Shown: positions 21,476 to 33,075 of the stretch, in pieces
Layout of the letters: the number at the start of each line of letters is the position of its first letter
Numbering within the stretch: the first letter of the stretch is position 1
DNA from: Carettochelys insculpta
Lineage: Eukaryota; Chordata; Testudines; Carettochelyidae
Assembly (NCBI RefSeq): GCF_033958435.1
Contig: NC_134160.1
Location: forward strand, 17,471,001 to 17,535,000
Direction: 5' to 3'
Length of the DNA stretch: 64,000 bases
Position numbers and translations under genes: made by a program
The notes under the pieces: generated by a model
Seen by the model: the letters and a program-made list of their open reading frames with translations, nothing else
Database searches by the model: none
What the model was told of the DNA's origin: nothing

Positions 21476-22220
21476 ACGAGTCAGGCCCATGTCAGCTGAC
21501 TTGGCTCATGGAGTTTGGGTCTGAAGGGTCAGGGTGAGGGGGTCCCAGAGCCTGGGCTTTAGCTGGACTCTACATGTCTGCATGGCAGTTTTGTAATCCC
21601 AGAGCCCAGCACTGTGAGCCTGCATCACATGACTCATGCCATGCCAGCCATTGCAGTGCAGACGTGCCCCGAAGGACCATAAGAGAGGTGGAAAATGTCT
21701 AGACAGATGGGATGGTCAGAGGTGATCAAAAGTGGGGAGGGGGTGGTGGTGATAAGGAAAAAAGAGACTGAGAAGACCACATGTGGTGAGTGTGGGAGGA
21801 AAAGGGAGAGGCGGCGTTTTTAAGTGCTGTACACAAAATAACGACTAGCACAGCTCCTGCACACACTCCCTGCTCACACAAGGACAATAGGAAACTCAAG
21901 TTAAACTAAAAGGAGTTCAAGCATTTTAATTTGGATAAAAGAAAAACACTTTGTGTGACACGATCCAACCACAGATCTGACTGACGGCAAGCAGAGTTAA
22001 TTCCATTTTGTTGTTGTTTTAAAGAGATGGTTTACATAATTGTGTGGCTATAAACCACCTTTGCAGTCATCCAAGCTACAGTAAACGCGTTCCTATGCGA
22101 CATTCTATCTTCCGGAACTCTCAAATAACTGGCATTTTAACCATAGGTAAATTTGAGTTACGTTTTCCATAAGTACAGTACAGCGAAAATAAATACAAAT
22201 AAATATACCCAATACAGTAT
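21476..22220. other. No recognised feature
   Basis: About 750 bases with no identifiable gene. The upper end may grade into the 3' UTR of the minus-strand LINE that follows. Confidence 0.4.
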
Positions 22221-25200
22221 AAGTTTACAATGTACAACACTCGTAGTAGGCATCCTTCAGTCTGCATAGACTATGGATCGCGCCCTTTATAGTTTCAATT
22301 CAGGACTTGATTTAGAGCGTCTACTGTGACTATGAAGACCCACACGAGACTGACAGTCCTTGCTGCATCTCTTGCAGATGTGGTGGGTGTCTGGCAAGTC
22401 CTTACTGTGCTTTCTATGCTCTCGCTTCTCCTCTGCTAGCTGTCTGATCCTCATCTCGCCCTTCTGAAGTCCCTTGTGTAACCCCTGCCTCCATCTGCTG
22501 CGGTCGTCTGCTAGTTCTTCCCAGTTGTTCAGCTCGATGTCTACCTCTCTGAGGTCTCTCTTGCAGACATCTTTGTAGCGCAACTGGGGGCGTCCGGGAG
22601 GTCTTTTGCCAGAGGCTAGCTCACCATACAGCATGTCTTTTGGAATCCTTCCATCATTCATCCTGTGGACATGGCCACGCCAGCGGAGTCGATGCCGCCT
22701 GAGGAGGGTGTGCATGGTTGGGATTCCAGCTTGCTCGAGGACGGCAGTGTTGGTCACTTTGTCCTTCCATGATATTCCAAGGATGCGCCTGAGGCAGCGC
22801 AAGTGGAAGATGTTCAGCCTCTTTTCCTGGCGGGCATACAGGGTCCAAGTCTCACTGCCATAAAGGAGGGTACTGAGGATGCAGGCTCTGTAGACTTGCA
22901 TTTTGATGTGAGTGTACAGCTTGTTGTTATTCCACACTCTCTTGCTGAGTCTGGACAGAGTTGTGGCCGCTTTTCCAATCCTCCTATTTAGCTCACTGTC
23001 CAACGACAGGGTGTCAGTGACGGTGGACCCGAGGTAAACGAACTCGTGGATGACCTCTAATGTATAGTTGTCAATGCTGATTGATGGGGATTCAGCAACA
23101 TCCTGACTAAGTACGTTTGTCTTCTTTAGGCTGATGGTAAGCCCAAAGTCCTCGCACGCTTTGGAGAACTGATTCAGCAGTTTTTGAAGCTGGTCTTCTG
23201 TGTGAGACACTACAGCAGCACCGTCTGCAAACAGCATGTCTCTGATGAGGACTTCCCGCACCTTAGTCTTAGCTTTCAGCCTTGCAAGGTTAAACAGTTT
23301 CCTATCAGATCTTGTGTGCAGCAAGATGCCCTCTGTTGAAGATCCAAAGGCATGCTTCAGGAGGAGTGCGAAGAAGATCCCGAACAATGTAGGAGCAAGC
23401 ACGCATCCTTGTTTGACGCCGCTCCTGATTCTGAAAGCATCCCATAATGCACCGTCATATTGGATGGTTCCTCTCATGTCTTCGTGGAACGACTGGATCA
23501 TCTTGAGTAACCGTGGAGGACAGCCTATTTTGTGGAGCAGTTTGAACAGACCATCCCTGCTGACCAAGTCAAAGGCCTTGGTCAGGTCGATGAAGGCTAT
23601 GTAGAGTGGCTTCCTCTGCTCCCTGCACTTCTCCTGCAGCTGCCTTAGAGAGAAGACCATGTCAACGGTAGACCTCTCTGCACGGAATCCGCACTGCGAT
23701 TCGGGATACACCCTCTCAGCAATCTTCTGGAGTCTGCCAAGGATGACGCGAGTGAACAGTTTACCAGTGATGCTTAGGAGGGAGATTCCACGGTAGTTGT
23801 TGCAGTTGCTTCTGTCTCCTTTGTTCTTATACAACGTTACAATGTTAGCATCGCGCATATCCTGTGGAACCTCACCCTCTTTCCAGCACAGGCACAGTAG
23901 CTCATGTAGGGGTTCCAGGAGTGTGTCCGCAGCACACTTGATTACCTCTGGTGGTATACCATCCTGGCCAGGGGCCTTTCCTGCTGCAATGCTGTTGATG
24001 GCTCTCTTCAGTTCATCCACAGTCGGTTCTTCATCCAGTTCGTCCATTACTGGTAGGAGCTCGACAGCATCGAGGGCTGCGTCACCCACAACGTTCTCGT
24101 GTGAGTACAGCTCGGAGTAGTGCTCAACCCAGCACTCCATCTGTTTGGCTTTGTCAGCGATGACTTCACCAGATTTGGATTTTAGAGGTGCCATCTTGTT
24201 CTGGGTGGGTCCTAATGCCTTCCTCATACCCTCATACATTCCTCTCACATTACCAAAGTCAGCACAGGTCTGGATGCTGCTGCATAGCTGGAGCCAGTGG
24301 TTGTTGGCACAGCTCCTGGTTGTCTGCTGTACTGTTCTTCTGGCCTCTCTAAGTGCTTGCTGGGTACTCTGGCTCGGTGAGCGTTTGTACTCCAGGAGTG
24401 CAGCGCGCTTCTTTTCAATGACTGGAATCATCTCATCGGAGTTAGCTTTGAACCAGTCGTTCATGTTTCTAGCTCTTCTTCCAAACACCGACAAGGCCGT
24501 GTTGTAAACTGTGTCCCTCAGATGTTGCCATTTGGATGTCGCATCGGCGGCCCCGGGGCCGCTGTGCAGATTTTCCTGGAGGGTCTCTCTGAACTTTTCA
24601 GCTTTCTCCGAGTTTGCCGTCTTTCTGGCGTCAATGCGGGGCCTTCCAGCAGGTTTAGAGCAGTGCAGCTTCTTGGGTCTCAGCTTGAGCTTGGAGCAAA
24701 CTAGCGAGTGATCTGTATCACAGTCAGCACTATGATAGCTGCGTGTCAGAAGGACGTTTTTGAGGTTATTATGCCTAATAATGACCACATCTAGTTGATG
24801 CCAGTGCTTTGAGCGTGGGTGTCTCCACGACACTCTGTGCTGTGGCTTCGTTTGGAAGAATGTGTTTGTGATGCACAGATTGTGGTACGTGCACAGTTCA
24901 AGGAGACGCTGTCCATTGTCATTCATTTTTCCCACACCGAAGTGTCCTAAGCAGGAAGGCCATGAGGCCCAATCAGCTCCAATTCTTGCATTGAAGTCAC
25001 CCAAGATGTACAGTTGTTCACGAGCAGGTATTTGCGCTACAGCAGCACTAAGCACGTCATAGAACTTGTATTTTACTTCTGGTGTGGCGTACAGGGCTGG
25101 AGCATAAGCGCTGATCAGGTGGACGGGACCGGTGCAAGTTTGAAGCGTGATCTGAAGAAGTCTTTCTGATCTGCCCATGACTAATTCCACCATTTGTATA

Positions 25201-25985
25201 AGGGTGTTTCTGACAGTAAAGCCAACACCATGCTCTCTGGGTTCTTCTTGGGCTTTACCCTGCCAGAAAAAGGTGTAGTCCTTTTCCTTTAGAGATCCCG
25301 AATCTGCGAGCCACGTCTCTTGCAGTGCAGCGATATCAACTCTGAGCCTCTTCAGTTCCTCGTTGATGACAGCGGTCTTGCGGGTGTCACTGATGGCCTG
25401 AAGATCTTCAGTCAAGCCGGTCAGCATGGTCCGCACATTCCATCAAGCAAGCTTAAATTGCTGATGTTTCTCATTTCTTGTTGATTTTCTTATTGGTTTG
25501 CCTGGTGCCCAAATTTCAGTCACTTGTCAGGTTCAGGAACCTTAAGCCTCACGCACCCAGCGAGGCAGGTGAACTGTGGCGGGACAGTACCCTATTGGCT
25601 GGGGGCTGCCCAGCTTGAGGTGGGCGGTGACTGTCCAGTGAGATGCGAGGATGTCTCCCACCGTCAAAGGCAACCCCTGGCAGTCGTTCTCTATGCCAAT
25701 CAAGCAAGAGCTTATAACCAGTATCTGTTGCCTCCCGTGTTGACGCAACGCTGTTCAGCGATGCCAGAGTACCTCTCCAGGCACGAGCCTGGGCACTTAT
25801 TATGGAGACTCTGGGCTGCCCAGACACCAGTGTCCCCCTCTCAGCTTTACTGATATAGTCCAAAGGAGAGGATAACCTCCATGTCTGGTACCAGCTCAGC
25901 TTCAGGAGTTGCTGGGACAGTGCCAGAAGTTGACACCGAACCGCCTTTGGACTGCACTCCGGATTTTCTGTCAGGGTTTACTCCC
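22221..25985 (-). mobile_element. Near full-length non-LTR retrotransposon, minus strand
   Basis: The element contains one 1049-codon endonuclease-RT ORF (22,287-25,436), a short 3' UTR rich in TGTATT words, and a 5' region of about 550 bases. The 5' region holds an open frame (25,863-25,549) without a recognised domain. The C-terminal C-x3-C-x8-H zinc-finger-like motif is shared with the relic at 56,600-58,050, so both are one clade. I cannot fix the clade name with certainty (an I/Ingi/Vingi-like or RTE-like group is possible). Exact ends and any target duplication were not resolved. Confidence 0.85.
22287..25436 (-). CDS. LINE endonuclease/reverse transcriptase polyprotein (intact frame, mutated active site)
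   Basis: 1049 residues. The N-terminal apurinic-type endonuclease has Glu40 (LQETW), LGDFNARIG at 145-153 (Asp147, Asn149), Asp216 and the DTDHSL motif at 240-245. The RT has NNYRGISLLS, CGFRAERSTVDMVF, FIDLTKAFDLVSRDGLF and RSGVKQGCVLAPTLFGIFF. Where a [FY]ADD catalytic motif is expected, it reads LFADGAAVV (736-739), so the second aspartate is Gly739 (codon 23,220-23,222 on the plus strand). SETWTLY and a C-terminal C1024-x3-C1028-x8-H1037 finger follow. The natural start lies upstream: codons before Met1 read FKLA-stop-WNVRTML, where families of this type have ACWNVRTM, so a TGA has replaced Cys. The copy is probably unable to retrotranspose despite the long frame. Confidence 0.87.
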   Translation of the reverse strand: MRTMLTGLTEDLQAISDTRKTAVINEELKRLRVDIAALQETWLADSGSLKEKDYTFFWQGKAQEEPREHGVGFTVRNTLIQMVELVMGRSERLLQITLQTCTGPVHLISAYAPALYATPEVKYKFYDVLSAAVAQIPAREQLYILGDFNARIGADWASWPSCLGHFGVGKMNDNGQRLLELCTYHNLCITNTFFQTKPQHRVSWRHPRSKHWHQLDVVIIRHNNLKNVLLTRSYHSADCDTDHSLVCSKLKLRPKKLHCSKPAGRPRIDARKTANSEKAEKFRETLQENLHSGPGAADATSKWQHLRDTVYNTALSVFGRRARNMNDWFKANSDEMIPVIEKKRAALLEYKRSPSQSTQQALREARRTVQQTTRSCANNHWLQLCSSIQTCADFGNVRGMYEGMRKALGPTQNKMAPLKSKSGEVIADKAKQMECWVEHYSELYSHENVVGDAALDAVELLPVMDELDEEPTVDELKRAINSIAAGKAPGQDGIPPEVIKCAADTLLEPLHELLCLCWKEGEVPQDMRDANIVTLYKNKGDRSNCNNYRGISLLSITGKLFTRVILGRLQKIAERVYPESQCGFRAERSTVDMVFSLRQLQEKCREQRKPLYIAFIDLTKAFDLVSRDGLFKLLHKIGCPPRLLKMIQSFHEDMRGTIQYDGALWDAFRIRSGVKQGCVLAPTLFGIFFALLLKHAFGSSTEGILLHTRSDRKLFNLARLKAKTKVREVLIRDMLFADGAAVVSHTEDQLQKLLNQFSKACEDFGLTISLKKTNVLSQDVAESPSISIDNYTLEVIHEFVYLGSTVTDTLSLDSELNRRIGKAATTLSRLSKRVWNNNKLYTHIKMQVYRACILSTLLYGSETWTLYARQEKRLNIFHLRCLRRILGISWKDKVTNTAVLEQAGIPTMHTLLRRHRLRWRGHVHRMNDGRIPKDMLYGELASGKRPPGRPQLRYKDVCKRDLREVDIELNNWEELADDRSRWRQGLHKGLQKGEMRIRQLAEEKREHRKHSKDLPDTHHICKRCSKDCQSRVGLHSHSRRSKSSPELKL

Positions 25986-27224
25986 TTAGCCTCTCTCCTT
26001 CCCAGGAGAACCCACAAGGCAGTGGGGTGTGGAGAATGTGGTTAACAATCCCACTACATCATACCTCCCTGTCACCATGAGTCACCATAGCTCCCTGTGG
26101 AGCAATGACCTCATATCCCTGGGACCCTCCTCCCCACCTTTCGCCCCCCTCCAGCTACCATCACCATAGGACCCTCCCCAACCCACTACCCCATCTGCTC
26201 CCATGTCCACCCTCCTCACTGCACTGGCCCCTGTCCCCCCAGCTGCTCTCAGTGCCCCCAGGTCCACCTTCCCCCATCACTCTTCAGGCTCTTCTCATCA
26301 GAGACTCCTTTTCCTGGTAGTGCTGCCTTGCAGGGCACAGGTGGAACACCATACCTGAAAAGGACAAGAAACACAGGCTTCTCCCTTGGCGAACTCCCAG
26401 AGGCAAACTCCCTTCCCTGTTAGCTGCTACCCCTGTTCGCTGCTAAATAAGGTACTCTGCATACAAGTTCATTTGTTTCTTAATAATCTAATCCAGTGGC
26501 CAGAACAAACTACATCAGAGAAGGTGAGGGACTCCTGCCCTAAGCTGTTACAAGATAGCCTGGATCTGGGGAAATCTTTGCTGTATTTATGCCTTGAAGC
26601 AGGAGAGTTTATATGTGTTTTGAAATTCTTGGTCTTCCGTCCTTCCTTTCCTGCTGTTCTAAGTTAGGGGCTCTTTTGACCCACGTGCATTTCTGGCTTT
26701 TTTTTCAGTCTTGTTCTTCTATGAGCCTCACTGATACCTTGGAACAATGAGTCCCAGAGTCTGCATGTCTGCAGTATAAAAACATATGGCCTCTCTGCAT
26801 AGCTGTTCTTTTCACAGTCACACAGAATATCCTTTCCCCTTATTTAAAACGTCCTTATTCTTAAATCTTTGTCTACCGAAAGATGACCGAGCAAGCTCGT
26901 AGTGTGAACTCGAAGCCAAACCTGGCTTCAAAGCCGTACCAGAATTTACTCCTATGGCTCTGAGTAGCTTCAGACCTATCCAGATATCAGATCACAGGGC
27001 CAAGCCCGCCCCCGGTGTAACTCCAACTTCTGGGGAGTTGTGGAGAGGACGTGTTTAGCCCAAAGCCCTATTTTAATGATAAAACTTTCAGACTGCAGCG
27101 GTGTGGGGATCTGACTGCTCACAATGGAATGAAAGAGATGGCCAGGCCTAAAAACAAACTGCAATGTGAAGCTGGTGGTTCTGTGGCAACACTCACCTGA
27201 CCACCTTGCATAAGTATGGAATAG
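25986..27224. other. No recognised feature
   Basis: About 1.2 kb of unassigned sequence. Short ORFs show no domain and there are no clear repeat ends. Confidence 0.4.
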
Positions 27225-27458
27225 GGGTTCCAGTAATGCAGAAACTACATAAATTCATGGAGATGAGGTCCATCAGTGGCTGTTAGCCAGGCTGGGTGGG
27301 AATGGTGTCCCTGGTCTCTGGTTGTCGGTGGTGGAAAGTAGATAACAGGAGAGGGATCACTCAATGATTCCCTGTTCATTTCACTCCCTCGGAAGACAGG
27401 ACACTGGGCTAGATGGACCTTTGGCCTGACCCAGTGTGGCTGTTCTTATGTTCTTAAC
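27225..27458 (+). mobile_element. CR1-type LINE 3' end
   Basis: It contains GGAATGGTGTCCCTGGTCTC, GGGATCACTCAATGATTCCC, GAAGACAGGACACTGGGCTA and GATGGACCTTTGGCCTGACC. It ends in TGTTCTTATGTTCTTA, the octamer-type CR1 terminus. The same 3' UTR occurs at 60,150-60,392. Confidence 0.85.
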
Positions 27459-27469
27459 GCACAGCATCA

Positions 27470-30113
27470 AGTGTGCAAAAAGGGGCTGATTTCCAGAGGT
27501 GCTGTCAGAAACAAGCGCCGCCACGAAGTCTGTATGGGTTCCATGCTGGTCTCAAGCCTGAAGAAAGGAGGAGGGTTGGACAGATGAGTGACAATGCACT
27601 GATCATGACACAACAATACAAATGAAATCTGATGCCAGTATGATTAACAGATAAAAGATGCCGGCTTGGACGTCGCCCAGATAAACAAGGTCCACAACAC
27701 CAATGGAGCAATGGGGGTTGGGTCGATAAATAGGCTACCGAAAGAGAATTACAGCTACAACTAACTAAACTAAAATTACAATGAACACATATACTATCAA
27801 TTGGAATGTGGAACATCTAAACACTGTGGGCAACTGGAAAAATAAAGCTGCTTCAAAAGGAGAGGGAGAGATACCAATATGATATACTTGGCCTGGCGGA
27901 GATGCATTGGACGGCATCAGGAGAGATGTGCAGTTGAGAAGTCATTTGGTTAGGGAATGAAATGAAGTATGAGACAGGAGTCGGATTCCTTCTTATCTAA
28001 AGAGCTAGAGGAGATTCAAACCAGTGAATGTAAGAATGACGACAGACAGATTAGGAGCAAAACTGTTCAACATCTCAGTCGTTCAGGTCAACAGTATTGT
28101 GGAAGAGCTCAAGCTATTCTATAAAGGCTTGATGAAGATGCTGGATGGGATACTGAAGAGAGATGTGTTGATCATCGGAGGAGATTGGAATGCAAAGATC
28201 AGAACAGATAACAAAGGTTGGGTGACAGTCATGGGAAGGTTTGGATACAGAGAAAGAAATGAACAAGGCAAGAAACTACTAGAGTTTTCTATGGAGCATG
28301 AGATGGTTATCTGCAACACAAGATTCCAACAAAAGAGCTGTAGGAAGTGGACATAGTGATTGAATGAGTAGAAGTCCAAGAAGATGATCTTGCTAAGAAG
28401 AAAATGGATAACATCAGGACAGAAGTGCTGAACTTTCCAAGGAGCAGATACAGACTCAGACCATTGTCTGGTGATGGCAAACATCAAGATGAAACTCAAG
28501 AGAAAGTATAAGATACAGTTTAAGAAAAGAAATTAAGTGGTGAGGCTAGGCGAGGAAGAAATAGGGAATGCGTACAGAGCAGCACTCGAAGAGAAGGTTA
28601 GGAATGCAGACAAAGAGAAAGACCTAAATAAGAGAGTTGAAGGAATAGCCAGAATGATAGAAGAGGTAGTTGAGCAGACTGTTCCAGAAGAAGAGAAGAT
28701 CAGTAAGAAGTGGATTACTCAGGAGGCACTGAAATTGGTCCAAGAGAAGAAAGCATTGAAGATCAGAAGGGATGTTTCCGAGAGGGCGGAACAGCAATAT
28801 AGGGTGAAATGTAACAAGGTAAGGACAGCAGCCAGAAAGGATAAGACAAAATGGTCAGAGGAGCAGTGTGAAGATAGAGGGACGTATTATGGTGAATGTA
28901 AGACTAGGGAGGTGCATAGGATGATTAGGAATATTAATAGGAAGTGGCAGCCAAAGCAGATGGAGGTCAGTGACAAGAACCATGAGGTGCTTGTGAACAA
29001 GGAGAAGGTTTTGCAGCGATGGACGAGATATTAAACCGACCTGTACAAAGCACAGTTGGATCCGAGTTTCTCAAAGGGACTGACTGAACAATTGAAAGAG
29101 ATATCTCTGCCAATTATCAAGAGTGAGATCGATATTTCAAAGGAGGAAGTAGAAAGAACAGTGAAATGAATAAAGAACAACAAGAGCCCTGAAAATGATA
29201 AGATCACGGGAGAGATGATCAAATGCAGCAGAGAAAGTATGATTCAGGAAATACACTGACTATCTAACATGGCTTGGAAAGAAGGGAAGGCACCTAAGGA
29301 ATGGACAAAACTCCAATCTAGGAACAATACACAAAAAAGGAAGTGCATTGGAGTGCAAGAACTACAGAATGATTGCCCTAACAAGTCATCTAGGCAAGGT
29401 GCTGCTGATTATACTGATGCAGAGACTGAGGTTGCAGACAGAAGAACATCTAGCAGACCAGCAAGCAGGATTCAGGAAAGATCGAGGTACCATACAACAG
29501 ATATTGACAAGAAGATTGATAGCAGAGAAAGCTCAATGAAAGAACAAGAAAACCTACAATTGCTTTGCCGATTTTCAGAAGACATTTGGCAGTATAGACC
29601 AGAAAGTGACTTGGGTGGTGCTGGAGCTGTATGGAGTGGATACCAAACTGATACGGTTGTTGAAGGATATCAACAACAATGCGAAGGCAGCGGTGAGAAC
29701 ATGTGGCGAGTTGGGAAGTTGGTTTACAGTGAGTAGAGGTACGAGACAAGGAGATCCAATGTCGCTGAGTATCTTGATCAAACATCTAGAGAGAGCGATG
29801 GACAAGATCAAGAAAGAGGTAGAAGGGATATCTGTGCACGGGATGAGAATCAACAACTTGAGGTTTGCGGATGATATAATTAACACTGAAGAAGATGAAG
29901 AGAAGCTAGAAAGAACCGTGCAGGTGCCAAATGAGGAAAGGAAGCAGTATGGACTGATTAGGAATATTGATAAAGCAAAAACAATGGTATCTGAAGATAA
30001 GCAAGTAGGAAGGAATATCAGTGTAGATGGGATTGAAGTAGAGAATGTAGAGAAGTTCACATATCTGGTTGTCAATGATGACGTTGATGTCAGAAACAAA
30101 GTTTTTAGTCCCT
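27470..30113 (+). mobile_element. RTE-like LINE, nearly full length but broken
   Basis: The 5' UTR (about 27,470-27,790) leads into NWNVEHLNTVGNW, the start of the endonuclease. 28,024-28,356 carries ISVVQVNS, DVLIIGGDWNAKIRTDNKGW and LLEFSMEHEMVICNTRF. 28,537-29,034 is the basic linker between endonuclease and RT. 29,150-30,110 shows RT blocks in three frames: CKNYRMIALTSHLGKVLLI, ADQQAGFRKDRGTIQQI, GTRQGDPMSLSILIKHLERA, NNLRFADDIINTEEDEEKL. The core FADD is intact. At least four frameshifts or stops disable it. The 3' end is lost after VENVEKFTYLV, into AT-rich sequence. It is the same family as 1988-2670. Confidence 0.82.
28537..29034 (+). pseudogene. Linker region of the RTE-like LINE ORF (open 165 codons)
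   Basis: A highly charged segment (EEKVRNADKEKDLNKRVEGI, then KISKKWITQEALKLVQEKKA) that connects the endonuclease to the RT in APE-type LINEs. It ends KEKVLQRWTRY, the usual lead-in to the RT (the VLERWREY type). It is a fragment of one long ORF now split by mutations upstream (near 28,356-28,530) and downstream (TAA at 29,032). Confidence 0.7.
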
Positions 30114-30175
30114 TATTATAATTATTTATAATTATAATAATTTATATTTATATTTATAATTATAATTACTTAGCT
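30114..30175. repeat. AT-rich low-complexity run
   Basis: Alternating ATTATAATT/TTATATTTA words over about 60 bases, immediately after the broken end of the RTE-like LINE. Confidence 0.85.
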
Positions 30176-30189
30176 TGGGAACATTATGG

Positions 30190-30300
30190 GGAAGAGTTCT
30201 GTGTTCGCACAGTGCCTAGCATCATGGGCTTTACATTGGTCACTAATGCTCTGCCTCCTAGGCACTATGGTCATGCAAAAATACCAGCAGGTTAGAACCA
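30190..30300 (+). repeat. Possible L2/MIR-type tail
   Basis: CACAGTGCCTAGCATCATGG and CTAGGCACTATGGTCATGC resemble the widespread amniote tail with GTGCCTAGCACAATGGG-type wording. Only the tail is present. Confidence 0.4.
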
Positions 30301-32771
30301 GCCTGTTGGCCATTTGCTTCAGTTCCCTGATCTAGCAGGTGAAGGCGTAACAAAATCCAACATCTGAAAGCTGAAGCTCAGCAAATTCAAATGGAAAACA
30401 AGGTGTCACTTTTTAATAGTGAAGATAATTAAGTATTAGAACAGCCTGTCTAGAGACCCGGTGAATTATCCATCCCTTGAAGTCTTTAATCATGACTGGC
30501 TGTCTCTTTCTAGAAATGCATGGTTCAGCTGAACCACAAATTCCAAGCCCATGCAGGGATAGTTTAGTGAAAGTCTCTCTGCCATGATCTGCAGGTCAGA
30601 GATGATCCCCCCTTCTTCTTCTCACCCCTGGCTGTGAGCCCATGTTTGAGGTACTAGGGGCTGGGGAGAGGAAGCTGGGAAGGGGCTCAGGAAGTGGGCT
30701 GTGCCCGGAGAAAGCTTCTTTAAGCTGCAGCATTCTCCTGTTGTGTGGCAGAAGACAGGCGAAGGCCCAGATCCATGGAGCATACAGGTACCTGGTTCCT
30801 GTTGATTCTAGCTGGAGCTAAGCACTTAAATGTCTTTGAGGGCCTGGGCCTAAATGCCCAAGTAAATTATACAGTATCCTCTTCCCCTGTATCTGGCTCC
30901 CAGATGGCTCTGGCTACTCACCACATGGGCATCTTCTTGCATTTGTTTGCAGAGCCCACAAAGCTGCCTGCCCTCTTCTTGCTGATGCACAGAATTGCCA
31001 CGATCCTCACGGCGCTCTGTGCCCAACTCAGTGACCTGAAATACGGCTGCGTGCAGTGAGCCGCCTTCCTCACTGCTGCCAAGACAGCGCCGTGCTATGG
31101 AAACTCAACACACGTAGAACCCTTCAGTCTCCAGAGCATCCTTATTTCTGCTCTACGTAGGACATTAGCGGGCCCTTAGCCGAGGCTCTTGGAGGGTTCA
31201 GGCACCCTCACCTAGTTACTATCGTTAGCAGGACCCCAGCAGCGCAGCACAGTGAGGGGGAAGCTTCTGGCCATGTATTCCCAGGGTAACTCTTAACTTG
31301 TGAGTGCTGTGTTCAGTGTGATGTGCTCTGGGTGCAGAAATGAGACAAGAATAGACTCTGGCCTCCAAGCAGCATGCCAATGTTGCTATCTACAGCCTGA
31401 AAATTACATGATAATTCATCTTGGAATTATTCAGTAACTTGACAGATAATTACCAGGTAACCTGCAAGAACCTGCCCTGGCAACTGCATGGGCAAAACCT
31501 CCAGGACGTTAGGTATGTAATTAAAGAGAAAGCCCCTGGTTAGCTGTGCCCTAAGGCATATAAAGGGATACCTGAAGTTTGATGAAGAATGCAGACTGAG
31601 TGTTTGGTATGGTTAAGAAATGCATTAGATGTATGATCCTTCTTGTTCTTGGGACGAATCCAATCCCTCTCCTCTGAGGGCACCTCACTCACTGTCTGAG
31701 ACCAATCCAGGGCTTCCCCAGCTGCATCTCTGGCCTCTGGAGCGAATGGTGAAAGGGAATCACAGACACACCTATATCTCCACTAGCGCTTATTACCAGG
31801 GAGGTCTCTGACGCTCCCTCCACCCCAGATGAGCTGAGGTGATGGAAAGTAGGAGTTATGGGAAAAAAGTTCCTCCCACTATTAAGTCTCCTACATTGTC
31901 ATTTTCATGAGTCCCTAGTTTTAAATCTTAGTCCCATAAAAGGTGGTGCAAGCTGTCTACCTGGCTTCAAGCTCTCCTTGCCCCACTCCTTACCTTCTAT
32001 CCCCCCATCCTATTCACAGAGAGTTTCCACACCCACCCCGCCCCAGGCTGGATTTCACCAGAGTGTAGAAAGGTCAAATATGCCCACACTGAGTACATAA
32101 CATCACTGCTTGCTGCTCAAGCACAGAGACGAGCACCCGGCTGGTTGAGGGCCACCAAAGGTTCATAAAATCAATATAGACAAAATTGCAGTTGCATTGA
32201 CTGCTCCTGAGCCCCATTATCTTGTAGGCATATCCTGAAGAGGGATGATACCCTGGCTCAGAGTCACTCCAGAAGCCTGTGCGTGCTCACCCTGCCTCTT
32301 GAGGGTCTTCTGCACAAGGGAGTTTGATGGGGCTTAAGTTCTTCTTTCAACAGTTGTGCAAGCAGTCCTGAACCGCAGCCTAGAGCTGGACAAGCTGTGC
32401 TCAGAATTGTGCTTGGTGTTACTGGTGCACCCTTCTGTGACCAGAGTGTCCATGCAGCAGCCTCAGGGCTGGTATCTTTCTCAAACATGAGAACAGAGTT
32501 CAATCAAGAGGGGCACCAAACCCCCAAGGAAAGGCCATAAATAACTTTCAGTTTGTACTCCACGGACCTGACCCAAACCGTTCAAAACTCAATGGTAGCC
32601 TTTCCCACAGGGAGCAATGTATTGGAATTGCTTAGAGGCCCCGGCCGAAGTCAGGGCCGATCATGCTCCCTGTGGTGTACACACAAAAGTAAGGCAGTGT
32701 GTGCTCACAAAGCTCATACAGCTGAAGCTAGCAAATGTGGAGCGCTGGCTGGGGCTTGGGTCTGCTAGCAG
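30301..32771. other. No recognised feature
   Basis: About 2.5 kb without an identifiable gene or repeat. The longest ORF (30,745-31,059, 104 codons) has no domain, and no splice-site context suggests an exon. Confidence 0.4.
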
Positions 32772-32945
32772 CGGGTCTGCCACTGAACTCATGTATGACC
32801 TTGGGCAAGCTACTTTGCCTCTCTGCGGTTGTTTCCCTTTGTCTGTCCTGTCTTTAGACTGTCAGTTTGGAGCAGTTCCTGTTTTTTGTTGTGTTTGGAT
32901 AGCACTCAGCACAACAGTCCTCTGGTCTCAGCCAAGGCCTATAAG
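32772..32945 (+). mobile_element. MIR-like SINE (CORE-SINE type)
   Basis: GGGTCTGCCACTGAACTCAT and TATGACCTTGGGCAAGCTAC, then TTTGCCTCTCTGCGGTTGT, follow the MIR core. A tail with TTTAGACTGTCAGTTTGGAG and GATAGCACTCAGCACAACAG comes next. Old, diverged copy. Confidence 0.65.
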
Positions 32946-33075
32946 ACTTACCATCATATAAAATATAAAGGAATGAAAGGGAAAAATGATGTGTCTAAGA
33001 TGAGGACCAGGGACAGAACCCACATTTCCAAGCCCTGCACCCTGTCCATTGCACAGCACTGCCTCTTTATCATGT

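Noticed and set aside
22606..24711. Several plus-strand ORFs of 60-122 codons
   Set aside because: They are antisense shadows of the 1049-codon minus-strand LINE frame.
30745..31059. 104-codon ORF beginning MAEDRRRPRSMEH as a host exon
   Set aside because: No domain, no convincing splice context, and no neighbouring coding wording.
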